Positions 21,547 through 33,724 of a DNA stretch of 64,000 nt are shown here, piece by piece. The first letter of the stretch is position 1; each line of letters opens with the position of its first letter. The notes under the pieces are model-generated. The model saw only the letters and a list, made by a program, of their open reading frames with translations. It did no database searches and was not told the origin of the DNA. Source of the stretch: Clarireedia homoeocarpa (taxonomy: Eukaryota > Ascomycota > Leotiomycetes > Helotiales > Rutstroemiaceae); contig LNKV01000057.1 in the NCBI GenBank assembly GCA_001465935.1, positions 73,563 to 137,562 on the forward strand, written 5' to 3'. Made by a program: the position numbers and the translations under genes.

Positions 21547-22440
21547 ATGCCAGAGGGTAATGCCGTTGGATTTCTGTCGCTCCCCCGCGAACTTCGCGAT
21601 CAAGTCTACTCTTACCTGTTTCCCTCAAATCTGCTTGTAGTTCCTTACCCAAAGCGCAGCTCCGATGCAAGGGCCGAGTCCATACATTTCGGCCTCTATC
21701 TTTATGACGAGACAGCCAATGCTTTCAACCCGACTCTGTACAAACCCCACAGACGGGCCGGCGATCATTCTACTAACATCAGTCTCTCTATTCTACGGGT
21801 AAATCGATTGACGCACCTCGAGACGAAAGCTCTATTCTGGTCTCAAGCTACTTTCGCCTTCCGCCAGCAGCAAGATGTCATCGATACCCTCAAGGGCATG
21901 AATCAGATCGCAAGTCGGATGATCCAGCGTGTTACTCTCGATGTATCGCTTGCGAAAATGCGGGGGAAGCCATTCGCAAAAGCAATCAACATGCTTGCAT
22001 CTCGCGCGCGACTAGGGGAATTGAATTCTATTATGCTAACCATTTCGCCCATGGATTTTGGCGATATAATCCGACGTCGAGAGGATATACACATGTTTCA
22101 TTTGACCGACCGGTGGAGGAACTACGGCTATGACGAGTTGCTAAGCTTCCTGCGGGAGGTGTCATATAATCAGAATTGGCAGTGCGAGAGAAGTATTCAA
22201 GTTACGGGAGTCAGTGATTGGGAGGACATAAAGCAAAAGTCAAAACGATTGGGAAAAGCGTTGAAATATATGTGGATGAGGTGGGCAGCCCAGGAAATGC
22301 ATTATGTGTGGGGTGGGAAGTTCTTCTTGGGAGACCGCTTGATTTGGGACAATTACGAACCTATTGAGCCACCTGAACATCAGGGCCGACCCCCGCCCCC
22401 GCCGCCTATTCGTGTCCCGGCTCCGCCGAGGACATGTTGA
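21547..22440 (+). CDS. F-box-like/2EXR-type fungal protein, 297 aa
   Basis: This is a single exon. The N-terminus VGFLSLPRELRDQVYSYLFP matches the LPxELRxxIYxYL signature shared by fungal F-box-like and 2EXR proteins. NISLSILRVNRLTHLETKALFW follows, the usual continuation, in which a hydrophobic strand leads to the phrase for 'Y/LR.N...ea..lfw'. The rest is unremarkable except for a proline-rich C-terminus (RPPPPPPIRVPAPPRTC). Such proteins are highly expanded and mostly uncharacterised in Pezizomycotina; a role in substrate recognition for SCF ligases is only inferred. ATG at 21547 is the first in frame. Confidence 0.75.
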   Translation: MPEGNAVGFLSLPRELRDQVYSYLFPSNLLVVPYPKRSSDARAESIHFGLYLYDETANAFNPTLYKPHRRAGDHSTNISLSILRVNRLTHLETKALFWSQATFAFRQQQDVIDTLKGMNQIASRMIQRVTLDVSLAKMRGKPFAKAINMLASRARLGELNSIMLTISPMDFGDIIRRREDIHMFHLTDRWRNYGYDELLSFLREVSYNQNWQCERSIQVTGVSDWEDIKQKSKRLGKALKYMWMRWAAQEMHYVWGGKFFLGDRLIWDNYEPIEPPEHQGRPPPPPPIRVPAPPRTC

Positions 22441-22660
22441 GTATTAGACTATTCCAGCGACGAAAGGGGAGCAGCTGCTATCATTAATATGCTCATCGCG
22501 TACAAACGACCGCATGCTCTCCTCTACGGTTGTTCTCACAAACTTGATGGGAACACTAGACTTTTGTATCTTATAACATTTCATAATTCTACATACAGTT
22601 TGAATCTACTCTATATGGCCTATCTATCTATCTTCTTGCGTTTTGCAACCAGAAAGAAAA

Positions 22661-24159
22661 CTAGGGACTTCTCTTATGCACTAGCCTTCCCTTTACCCAT
22701 ACTTTCAATGTGTTCCTATCATCGCCGTTGAAGAGCCACTTCGCCACTCTCTCCTCCCAATTTTCCCATCCAAATATGTCCACCGGTCCAGTCTCTCCGC
22801 TGCCCACTTGCTCCTCATCTGACACAGAACCCAAACCGACCAACTGCGCATCCCACTCCATTCCCTCCTCAAATCCACCAACCTTGTCCTCCAGTCCAAC
22901 TACTCTCGCTCCCCCCTTCGTCGCCAGATACAACACCTCCTCTACACTCAACTGATCTCTCCCCTCACCCCCTTCCCCAGCAGCCACACACCGACTAACC
23001 ATACTAGCCTGTCTCGCCGCCTCCAACACACTCGCACTATACCCACCACTTACATCCGTCCCTAATCCTACCGTCAATCCCTTATCCATCAACCTCCTTA
23101 CCCTCGCCATCCCCGATGTCAAAGCCGAGTTACTCACTGGACAATGACTAATCTTCGAATCTCTGTCTTTAATCAGCTGGATCTCTTCCTCCTCCAAATG
23201 CACCGCATGCGCTAGAATTGTCTTCGACGTCAACAACCCATGGTCATCATACACACCCGCATAATGTCCACACTTAGGAAACAAATCCTTCACCCACGCA
23301 ATCTCATTCCTGTTCTCAGAGATATGCGTCTGAACGGGCAAACCAGTTTCCTTTTGCAGTTTCCCCAGAGCAGTCATGAGCTCCGACGAGCAACTCGGTG
23401 CGAAGCGCGGCGTGATGATCGGACTGACAAGTTCATGAGCTGGATCGATCTTTCGAATATGATCAATGCACTGCTGTGTGCATCTGAGTGATTCCTGTGC
23501 GCTTTCGTCGCGGTAGTAGTCCGGCGAGGAGGAATCCATGCAGCAGCGGCCGACGAACGCTCGTTGACCATACTGAAGACAGAGATCGGCGAGGAGATTG
23601 GTGGAGGGCACGGATATGGTGGCGTAGTAGGCGGCGGTGGTGGTTCCGTGGGAGAGAGTACGCTGAATGCAGCGAGTGTAGACCAGGGATGCTTTGGAAG
23701 CGCTGGAAAGACTGCTTTCTAAGGGGAAAGTGTAGGTGTTTAGCCAGTCTAGGAGGGTAGATTTGCCGAACAGCCCGGCGTTGGGGTACTGCGAGGCATG
23801 AATATGAGTATCTGTAATCTTGTGAGTTACAATTCGTACCGAAAAACACGAAATCTTTTGAAAATCCTCACGAAATATCAAAAGTGCATACCTATAAAGC
23901 CCGGGAAGTAAAACTGTCCCTCTGCCGCCTCCAGAACCACGACGTCACATGTTTTCCAGCCAAATTCTGGTAGAAGATTATTTTCCGCATCTTCCCGAGA
24001 ACAATCTTTTGCAATTTTCACAATAACGCCATTCTCGTCAACGAGAATAGCTGCATTATACAGAATTTCTAGCTCATCGAGACTCTTGCAATGAATAAAA
24101 GTTCCTAGAAAGAGATGTCGAGATTTAGAGCTAGCTTTGACCTCAGACAGGGCGGTCAT
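22661..24159 (-). CDS. GUD1: Guanine deaminase (amidohydrolase), 472 aa
   Basis: Two exons on the minus strand: 24159-23892 and 23811-22661, with an 80-nt intron. The splice rebuilds the metal motif FIDTHIHASQYPN (His92, His94). Further amidohydrolase motifs are QTHISENRNEI, LAHAVHLEEEEI, SHCPVSNSALTSG and GLGTDVSGGYSASVLEAAR, all diagnostic of guanine deaminase. The enzyme converts guanine to xanthine plus ammonia in purine salvage and catabolism. The N-terminal LFLGTFIHCKSLDELE strand is the usual family start. ATG 24159 is the first true in-frame ATG. Near the C-terminus, GPVDIFGWENWEERVAKWLFNGDDRN is the expected end of the family. Length is standard. Confidence 0.94.
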
Positions 24160-24592
24160 GATGTACAATTGTGGCTGGGTAGACTGCAAACGCTCTAAAA
24201 ATCGTAGGAAGTACAACAGCGATACGTTTCGATCGAAATTCAGATCTTAGGAGCTTGTATACGAAAGGGAGAAGGGAAAATCAATGACAAATAACTAATT
24301 GACAGTTTGTTTGTTTCACGAAGAGCAATCTAGGAGCTTCGGCCAACTCCGATAGGCGGGAAGCGGCTTAAGGCTCGGTCTTTCGGTTCGCGGCGTTTGT
24401 GCTCAGCCCAGCCCCTATAATTTGATTTTACAATGAATCACTCACTAAGTCTGAAAGAATGTGGGGCTTTGTACGTCGGAATACAGCTTTAGTTCATGTG
24501 GCATATCAATAAATGTGTGGGCGTGTCTTCATGATCTATCCAAAACTCCATATAAAGCACCGACTCTATCGCTCATAGATACAATACTAGTA
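24160..24592. other. Intergenic region between guanine deaminase and NTE1
   Basis: It has 433 bases with no gene. Both flanking genes read leftward, so it holds the NTE1 3' flank and the guanine-deaminase promoter. Confidence 0.6.
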
Positions 24593-27500
24593 CTATATAC
24601 TTGCTCGTCGTGGAGCCATGGTTCTCCGCAAAGCCTTTTTCTCCTCAGTCTCATCACCTAACGGAAGGATACCTTGATCTCTCATCTTTGCTAAATACTC
24701 CTGCCCGAATTTGTACCCTACTTGATAAATCTCATCGAATTTCCCAAAATCAAGAGTCCCATACTCGTCTATTGGGGGTCTCATGTAGAGACATCCCGGC
24801 GTTGTCTTAGCTCGTTCGAGTGCGTCTACGCTTGACACATATGCCAAACGTGCTTGAATTTCGGCCAACGTAGGGGGATTCGGGTAAGGTGAGAATGGGT
24901 TCCACCGATTCGCAAAGGCCCAAAATCCGGAGAGTGAGTCGCCAAAGTTCTGTGGTGTGTTGTCGTCAAGGCTTCCAACATCAATGGCGAATATAACGTC
25001 TGCTCCTAAAGATTTCATATGGGCGACAGTGAGATTATCAACGTAGCCGCCATCCAACAGCATGCTACCTTCATCACAAAGTGGCGGAAGGAGTCCTGCG
25101 AGAGACATTGATGCTCTCACGTACCGCCATGCGTATCCGCTAGTGTGGATTTCCGACCGACTTTTACTGATATTAGTAGTATTGCAGTAAAACTCTAACC
25201 AGAAATCTTCGATCTGAGTGTTGCCAAAGGTTTTGAAAATACCGCGATTGAATTCATGTCCTGTGGTGTAGGATGCAGAAGGATAGGTCAAGTCTAGGGC
25301 GAAACGCCACATGCTAGCCATACGTCCTGCGAACTTTTTCGCGCGTCCATACATTGGAACGACGTCTGCATCACGGGCATACAACGCGCCAATGAAGGAA
25401 CCGATCGACGTTCCACCAATTATGTCAATTGGGATACCTGATTCTTCCATTGCTCTGATGATGCCAACTTGTGATATACCTCGAGCACCACCACCACCCA
25501 AAACGAGACCAATTGACTTGCCACAAAGGCGTCTTGCGATCCGGTGGAAGTCGCCTTTGAAAGGTGTTTCTGCAGAGTAAAGAGGTGTTTGCCGCACACG
25601 GCGAGAAGTGTATTTCTGAATCTCGGCTTGGATTACTTGAACCCGCTGCTTCAACGCAGTTCCAAATTTCCTAGTCTGCGGGTGAACTGGTACAGCACTG
25701 GTTCGGAAATCCATTTGTACATGATGATGGCCACCATTAATCCATACTCGATTCCTTAACCAAGCTCGCGTAACACCTGGTGCAGCGAAACGATCGCTGT
25801 GCAATAATACGAGCTCCTTCCTCGCGGTGGTTTTCATTCCCAGTAAGAATCGTTCATACTCTCCGATGGCTGGTGAACCGTCAGCTAAGCCGACCAGAAG
25901 AATGCAATCAGCCTGGCTGATACAGGTCTGAGTCCATGGAGAATTGACGTTTGTATCTACGAATAATATTAGCGACAGCTCCAGACCTATGAATATGTAT
26001 AAGAAGCAACAAATGTGTACGCAGCCAGGGAAATTTTAGTCCTGCATGTTTTGGTCGTCGTTGTAAAGAGTAACTCGTGGTTCAAAATGTTCATCATTTG
26101 CTAGATAGCATCATGAGATGACTGTAGCTTACCTGCGACGTACAATACCAAGCCATATTTCTCTTCTAAATCTGCAAGATATTGCGAAAGCTTGAGTTTT
26201 CCCATGCGGCTGAATGCATGTCTACCGAGATGGTTCAAGATCGCTGCCTGGTTGAGGGACGTAACACCGTTGGTTGCTCCAATCTGAGTGAGGGCATTCA
26301 TCAGACGACTACCAAACTCCACAACTGGTACGCCAGCTGTCACTGGTAGAATTGCTACCGTTCTAAGATTGACGGTAGACGATACCTTGTCATTAGTAGC
26401 ACCTGTGACTTTTTCCTTTCCTTGAACGAATACTGGATCTTCGACTAAAGCTCGCATGCGCGATGCGATGATCTTCGAGATCTTGATGGTGATGCCAGGA
26501 TGCTCCTGGGCGAGGCTATTGAACAAAGTCTTTGGGAATTTAGCCAGTTCAGTGTCTCTAATAGCATGAAGTGTAGCTGGTCGCGCAGATTCCGTCATAA
26601 CCTCAAGCTCCCCAACACTTTCACCCTGGCCGTATTCGCCGACAACTTTCATACCAGCTTCATCATTATTGACTACAAGTCGAAGACGCCCATTCAAAAC
26701 TATGTATATGGCATCGCTATCATCTCCCTGATGGTAAATAACTTGGCCTGCATTAACCTGGGCCCATTCAAGTGCAAAGTCGATGTGAAGAATGAGTCTT
26801 GGTAGTAGGCTGGTTAGGCGCTTTGCCATCGTCAAAAGTACGACGGGGTATTTCTCAACAATCCTTTCAAGCGATGTTCTTGGTAAAAATCCAACATAAA
26901 CATCTGTTTTCGCTACCACATCTATAAATGAGCGGTAAGAAGATATAGTTCCGATATAACCAGCGATGCCACCGGGTTTGATCAGCGCCAGACTTTTCCG
27001 ACCAGCAGTTTTGCGCTTTTTATTCTCGTTTCCTGAGGAACCAAAGACAGATGCATGAGAGCGCGCGGATCCTGTTTTCGTTCTCGAGAGCGTAGGCAGA
27101 GTGTCATCGCCATTTTGCTTGGCCGCAGATTGTCGGAATGATTGGCCAAGAACCACAGAGTCAGAGTTCTCGTCCACGGCGACGCTCACATCAAGAAAGC
27201 CATCGATGACATAGTAGAGTCCAGGGTTTCTTTCTCCTTGCTCGACCAGAACAGAGCCTTTTGGGAAGTAAACAATTTCTACTTCATCTTTGAGTTCTTG
27301 AGCAAGACCTTGTGTGCTAGGATACCCGCCAGCACTGATACCGCCTGAAGTCATAGATTCATTATCGTCGATAGACCCCTCATATGGGTCGATAAATCCA
27401 AATGCATTAGTAGTAAAAATTGCTTTTTGCCGCCTTTGGTCGTAAGATACTAGTCGAGGGGAAGCCTCGACAGAATCTGACATTCGAAGTGCCTGTTTAG

Positions 27501-29391
27501 TGTTTGTGAGACCAATGGCCTTAAATATGCATTCTAGAATCGATCCTCTGAACATGCCATCCTCATCAACCGACTCTTGGCGATGAAGAGTGTTGCGCGG
27601 GTTTGCCGGTCCATTGAATGGGTTAAAAGTCTTCTGTGAGAGGGGGCTTTGCACGTCATGATGCCATACTTGAGGGCCTGAGTCTTGTTTTACACTTGAG
27701 GCAGGCTTCCGTCCACCATATCGCGATATATGGATATTTGTGAGTAGATCTCCCGGGCTCGGGCTGACACCTGTGTCGTTGATTGTAGTTTCAAATAAAC
27801 TTTGAGACAACGCCGGAGAACCTTTAGCCGAGGAGGCATGAATCGTGGCTTCTTTTCTAAGACTATTGCTAGATCTCCGACGTCGGCCAGCAGCAGCATT
27901 GTGTAGAGCAATTCCTTTGCTGCCTTCTTCGGCGCCCGCCCTTTCTCTCTCACGATTGAATTTCTCCTTTAGGCGTTCGAGTGCATCGCCGCGCAGGAAG
28001 TTCGGCAGTTCATAAGTCGTGTATTTGTTCATGTGCTTTTCCGTTCGCAATACCTCGCTGGTCAGACCAAGATAAGAATGACCTGTAGCGAGCGTAACTC
28101 TTTGGAGTCTTGTTAAAATGACCTGAACTATGTGTGCTGTAGCCTTAGGATAAACCCTAGTCAAGCGGCGAAATGCACTGGCGGGTATTATGGCAATCGT
28201 AGTATCAACGGTAGCTCTTGCTACAATGTCAGGATGAACAGAGTTTGTCTTTAGTCTTTTCGGCTTCGGACGCCGAGAATGAATTTCTGCAGCAGAATCT
28301 AAGGACAGGGGCGGGATCTGAGGCAGCGTCCCGTGCGCAGTCGGGCTGGCGGCAGTGCTTGCACGTCGTTGTCTATCTTCTAAATGTCCATCATGGCTGG
28401 GAGCGCCATAGATCGGGCTTGTGGGAAGGGATGGTGGAGCATTATGACTGTGACCGAACACGCGCGGACTATCATTGCGGTAGGGAGTGCTGGAAGAACT
28501 AGCGTCAAAGGCATCATCACTAGAGTGTCTCAATTTGACATCTTCTGTGAATAGTGAAAGTATGGAAAACAGAGACGACATAGGCGCACCATTCCTGACT
28601 TCGGTCAACAACTGATAGCCTTGATGTGCACCTCTTCGTGGATTGTCGATGCCACTATCCGAATCATCTCGTTCATAAGATATGGGATCAGAGTCCGATT
28701 CGTGGCTCTCCCGAGATGATTTCACAAATATCTCCACTAGACCATCTACGACCAAGCAAAAGCCCTTCTCCTCCTCCAGGTTCAAGGTCTCGCCCGCTAT
28801 GAGTTTTCTCGTTTGCATAGAACGAGTAAGCTCATGGAAGACGGGGCGCTCTAGGTAACCAAAAACTTTGATAGCACTTAAGAACTCGTCCAAATAATTA
28901 GAGAATCCTGATTTCGACCCTTCTTCTTGTGTATCGGGATAGAGATCTATTTGAGGTTCCTTTCTCTGCGGCTCTGGAGGCAGTCGAGAGTACATGTTAA
29001 GAAACCGATACCGAACGAACCAGCTCGCGGTCGACACGAAAGCTACCACGATCAACATCCTACCCAATATGTCAGTACCGATATGCATATGAGAATAAGG
29101 ACAATCATACAAAGTGGTTGCATTCATGGTAAACGTCAAGCTTGTGGAAAATAGGGTAAAAAGAAACGTTGGCATTGTAATCGTGGTAAAGGTAATTACC
29201 CAGTATAGAATTCCTGGAATCACCTTAATGATGAATAAAGCCATCCTGCCGAACACTCCGAGCAGAGAACCCGGAGCTTCAATATCTGTTTGTTTCGACA
29301 TGCTGGTGGCCATGGCCACGGCTGAAGCTATCGTCGAATCCATGGAGCTTGTGGAGCTTTGGGCAAGGGAGGATATCGTCTGAGAGGACAT
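24593..29391 (-). CDS. NTE1: NTE1 lysophospholipase / patatin-like phospholipase, 1523 aa
   Basis: Three exons on the minus strand: 29391-29111, 29059-26133 and 25956-24593. Two transmembrane segments near the N-terminus (ILYWVITFTTITMPTFLF and, after intron 1, LIVVAFVSTASWFV) anchor it in the ER. Cyclic-nucleotide-binding-like domains follow (for example FCLVVDGLVEIF, GLYYVIDGFLDVSV, AIYIVLNGRLRLVV). The C-terminal patatin domain has GLVLGGGGARG, the nucleophile GGTSIGS (Ser about 1253) and the catalytic Asp in DGGYVDN (about 1371). NTE1 deacylates phosphatidylcholine to glycerophosphocholine. The first intron (29060-29110) is 51 nt with no stop in frame, so retention would only insert 17 residues. 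It shares a 471-bp promoter with eIF2alpha. Confidence 0.95.
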
Positions 29392-29862
29392 GTTTGCGCC
29401 GAAAGTCAAATATCTTAGCAGAATCAGTGCTTATTGCTATTAACTTCCATTTCGGGTGTATGGCATTCCCATCTTCGATTGCAGCCAATAAATGTTGTTT
29501 TGGAAAAGCGCATTACTGAAGTGGGAGAGAATAATTGATTTCTTGACTTTGGAATTCACAAGCTTCGACTTACATAGGAAGTTGAAGTCAGACGCACTGA
29601 AGTGAACGTCACGGCACTGCACCAATAAAAAATATTCCGACTTTTAGCGAGACCATCCCACCACCACCCCTCGCCATCCAGATTGTGACTCTTCTAAAGG
29701 ACGTGTATCACGAACAATTTCTCGCACGCTACAAAGAACGGTACGCCGCGGTCGGCCCAACACATATCTTTCGAAATCTGCGCCCGTACACCAAGAAGCG
29801 ACGAAGCTCAACAGGAACACAATTTTCACTCCCGGCGCACAGCAGCGCAAACAGCCGCAATC
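29392..29862. promoter_or_regulatory. Shared divergent promoter NTE1 / eIF2alpha
   Basis: This 471-bp interval lies between two divergent ATGs and so must contain both promoters and 5' leaders. No reliable TATA box or repeat was seen. The only frames crossing it are short and motif-free. Confidence 0.6.
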
Positions 29863-30961
29863 ATGTCTCTCACAAATTGCCGATTCTACGAAGAGAAGTA
29901 TCCGGAGATCGATAGTTTCGTTATGGTGAACGTAAAGCAGGTAGGGAATAAGCTAGCGCATATTCTACCTTGAGGGCGTGCTAAGTATGAATCTCATAGA
30001 TCGCAGAAATGGGTGCCTATGTCAAGCTCCTCGAATATGATAACATTGATGGCATGATTCTCCTCTCAGAATTATCCAGACGTCGTATTCGAAGTATCCA
30101 GAAGCTCATTCGAGTTGGCCGAAACGAAGTCGTTGTTGTTCTTAGAGTCGATAAGGAAAAGGGTATGCAGAAGCTGAGAAGTCCTGATGAATTGGTAACT
30201 AATCATTTGCAGGTTATATCGATCTCTCAAAACGAAGAGTGTCACCGGAAGATATTGTGAAGTGCGAAGAGCGTTACAACAAGGGCAAAATGGTGCATTC
30301 AATCATGCGTCACGTCGCTGAAAAGACCAAACACCCAATCGAGGATCTATATGAGAAGATCGTCTGGCCGCTGAACAAGAAATTTGGACATGCTGTTGAT
30401 GCTTTCAAGCTATCCATAACGTAAGTGGCTTTATGCTCCCAAAAGAAAATCTTCGATCAAGCTCACAAGGTGAAAAGAAATCCAGATACTTGGCAGGAGG
30501 TTACGTTCCCTAACGATGTCATTGCGGATGAATTGAAATCATACATCGGAAAGCGTCTTACACCACAGCCTACCAAAGTCCGCGCCGATGTGGAGGTTAC
30601 ATGCTTTGGATATGAAGGCATAGATGCAGTCAAGACTGCTTTAAGGACGGCCGAGGCAAGAAACACGGCTGACAACCAGGTTAAAGTCAAGCTAGTTTCG
30701 CCACCTCTATACGTTCTTACAAGTACTTGTTTGGAGAAGCAAGTGGGAATTTCGACATTGGAGGCAGCAATCGTTGATATTCGAAAAAACATTGAAGGTG
30801 CAGGTGGAAACTGTGTCGTGAAAATGGAGCCAAAAGCGGTTACGGAGAATGACGATGCTGAACTCCAAGCATTGATGGAGAAGAGGGAACGAGAGAACGC
30901 CGAAGTCAGCGGAGATGAGAGCATGAGCGAGAGTGACGAGAACCAAATGGAGGTCATGTAA
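29863..30961 (+). CDS. SUI2: Translation initiation factor eIF2 alpha subunit, 310 aa
   Basis: Four exons: 29863-29940, 30000-30162, 30213-30420 and 30478-30961. The N-terminal S1/OB domain has RFYEEKYPEIDSFVMVNVKQ and then GAYVKLLEYDNIDGMILLSE. The regulatory site is ELSRRRIRSIQ, with Ser52 by Met-counting, which is the conventional Ser51 phosphorylated by Gcn2-type kinases. YIDLSKRRV and NPDTWQEVTFPNDVI follow, and the alpha-beta C-terminal domain contains VKLVSPPLYVLTSTCLEKQ. The acidic tail ends EDENQMEVM-like. Introns are 50-59 nt with good branch sites. The 3' acceptor of intron 3 (GAAAAG at 30477) was chosen because it alone restores SITNPDTW. Confidence 0.97.
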
Positions 30962-31248
30962 AATCAGTTTGGGAAGGGTACATCAAAAGCATTCTGCTCT
31001 TGTCTAAAATTGGGCAGGGAGATTTGTGTGCATTGCAGGCGCATAGAAGAATTGAATGGCGCTTAGTCGTAAATTAAAAAGAATCCAATAGCTGCTCACA
31101 AGTGCATTATCCAACTCGGCAGGTATGACTTTTTGCTTTTGGTGGTGTTGAATGTTAGCCAAAAGACAAGGTTGAGATGTTGGCAAATTGATTCGATTAT
31201 TCCGCCCAAGCCGAGATCTTTCTCCTAATCCACAAAGCTTCCAAAAGA

Positions 31249-31883
31249 ATGTCACAACGTATCTTCTCCGCGATAAAGAGTGGCAAAGTGCCCAAGTTTT
31301 TGACCGAATTTACATACTACAGTTTTGCGTTCGTATCATGGGTTCCAGCGGTAATTTTCTTCGATGACCATGTTGCCGCATTCCAATTTGTTAACGGACC
31401 ATCAATGTACCCATTTCTGAATAACAGCTACAATGAAAGTCGGACGAAGGACTGCTGTTTTGTGGATAAACGCAGACCATACAAAGATCTGCAGCGAGGC
31501 ATGCTCGTTTCACTCTGGTAAGGATTTTGAGGTCTCGTTTTCATTGTGCAATTTCAACACATTACTAACAACTTATCAGGAGTCCCGCACATCCGGGGAC
31601 AATGAGCGTTAAAAGAATCATAGCTCTTGAAGGGGATAGAGTCTATACTAGAGCACCCTACCCATATCCTTATGCAGATATTCCAGCTGGACATGTTTGG
31701 GTGGAGGGTGACAACGCAGACCCCAACAAGAGTCTGGACAGTAATCATTATGGGCCTATTTCCATGAGCCTGATCACTGGGCAGCTCAAGTATATTGTCT
31801 GGCCTCGTTCTAGTTTCGGCCCAATTCGATGGTGGGAATTTAAAGGAAGGACAAGAGTAATAAAGGGGTGGAGCACAGGTTGA
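31249..31883 (+). CDS. IMP2: Mitochondrial inner membrane protease subunit 2, 190 aa
   Basis: Two exons: 31249-31517 and 31580-31883. A membrane segment YYSFAFVSWVPAVIFF near residues 23-38 precedes the S26 signal-peptidase catalytic motifs. The nucleophile is in FVNGPSMYP (Ser52) and the general-base Lys is in MSVKRIIALEGDRV (Lys101). The conserved HVWVEGDNADPNKSLDSNHY box and a final GPISMSLITGQ strand follow. Imp2 matures intermembrane-space proteins such as cytochrome c1 at the outer face of the inner membrane. The exon junction splits the Trp codon (tg|g) before SPAHPG. Length and order match fungal Imp2. Confidence 0.94.
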
Positions 31884-32379
31884 ACGTGAGAGATATACGA
31901 GATTTATATCACGGTTCATCATGGTTCACTTCTCATTAACAGTGAGTAGCTAAAGCCGATGCTACGGTGCCTGACAATGCAGAAGGAGGAGCACCAAAAG
32001 GTATCGTCTAAGAACTACGACAAACGACGTATGCTGGAACAACCCAGACGCTGCCGCTCTCCCATTCTGTCATTTGTGCTTTGTGCTGGATGCTATCACT
32101 TTTGCGCAAGGATAACTTACGTTCGATAAATACGAAGTAGACATTTCAAAATATCAGTAAAGTTGAACCTGCCGCAAGGTTGAAGAATTGATGCCTCAGT
32201 CTTGTCCAGGCAAGCAGAACCGCGGAAGCTTCCGGTGAGGAAAAAAAGTCTATCATGTAAATTTCAGTGACACTTATCTTCAACCCGAATATCTCCCCAA
32301 CATCGCGAAGGAGACCTCATTGATTTTTTGTATCCGGAAATCAGGAAGGTGACGACACAAGTGACATTGGGGAAGGGCC
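31884..32379. other. Intergenic region IMP2 to MME1
   Basis: It has 496 bases containing the IMP2 3' flank and the carrier-gene promoter. No credible gene is seen. Confidence 0.55.
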
Positions 32380-33724
32380 ATGTCCCTAGCCTCTCGTGTT
32401 GCCAACCTGGTTTCCTCCGGATCTACAGCTTCGACAGATGCCCGCAACGCATTCGGATTCGTGGATGATGGACTGCAAGAAGCGCAGGGAGAATTTGTTG
32501 AAGGTAGAGCAGGAACGGGCCATATTGGATCGAAAATCATGGCACCGCAAAAGGATGAAGAGGAGGCAAGGCCGCCTTACTTACATGTGAGATCATGACT
32601 TCGACTTAACAAGCAAAGCACTGATTTTGATAGTCTATGATTGCTGGGGGACTAGGTGGAACTACTGGAGATCTATTGATGCACTCTCTTGATACGGTCA
32701 AAACTCGTCAGCAGGGTGACCCTCACTTTCCACCGAAATATACAAAACTATCGTCATCATATTCCACGATTTGGCGACAAGAAGGCATAAGGCGGGGCTT
32801 ATATGGAGGATGGTTGCCTGCCATGCTTGGGTCATTTCCAGGTACTATTATATTTTTTGGAACCTACGAGTACAGCAAGAGGCATATGATAGATTATGGC
32901 ATTACCCCGCAAGTTGCCTATCTTTCGAGTGGTATGTTCACGCACTAGAATAATTGTTTCTTAAACTGATTATCATCATAGGCTTTGTCGCCGACTTTGC
33001 TGCTTCTTTTGTATATGTACCATCTGAAGTCCTTAAGACTCGATTACAGCTTCAGGGGCGATACAACAATCCATTTTTCAAGTCAGGCTACAACTATAAA
33101 GGCACGGTACATGCGGCTCGTACAATAGTAAAACAAGAGGGTTTCTCGGCGCTCTTCTATGGTTACAAGGCAACTATCTTTCGAGATCTGCCGTTCTCTG
33201 CATTACAATTTGCGTTTTACGAACAAGGACAAACTTGGGCAAGGCAATGGAAGAAAAGTCGAGATATTGGATTGCCACTAGAACTCTTCACAGGAGCGGC
33301 AGCAGGTGGACTCGCTGGAGTAATTACCTGTCCCTTAGATGTGGTAAAAACAAGAATCCAGACTCAAGTCAACGGACCGGAACCTTCAGCTAAGCATGCG
33401 TCAACGAATAATTCCACTTCCTATGCTGGTCATACTAGATCAATTTCGAAGGGCCCTATGAAGCAACAGAGTCGGTCTATATCGACGTCATCACCATCAA
33501 CCCATACTCCTCGTCCCGGCTCCGCTATTCTCGATACGTCCTCAGTACCTACTGGCCTCAAGCTCATCTACAAGACTGAGGGAATAGCCGGCTGGTTTCG
33601 GGGCGTAGGACCACGGGCTGTATGGACGAGTGTACAAAGCGGTACAATGTTGTTCTTATATCAATACATACTAAAGCAACTTGACGGCTTGGGTGCATCA
33701 CAAGATAGGGAATCGGTTGTATAA
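32380..33724 (+). CDS. MME1: Mitochondrial carrier family protein, MME1/YMR166C type, 415 aa
   Basis: Three exons: 32380-32586, 32634-32931 and 32982-33724. After a hydrophilic N-terminus come three carrier repeats. Their signatures are HSLDTVKTRQQG (Ser replaces the usual Pro), VPSEVLKTRLQLQG and CPLDVVKTRIQTQ. The segments GLYGGWLPAMLGSFPGT, FRDLPFSALQFAFYEQ and GVGPRAVWTSVQSGTMLFLYQ match the yeast YMR166C (Mme1) protein much better than other carriers. Mme1 exports magnesium from yeast mitochondria; the same role here is inferred from similarity. A Ser/Thr-rich insert of about 55 residues lies in the third repeat. The 47-nt first intron is the shortest in the window. Confidence 0.88.
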
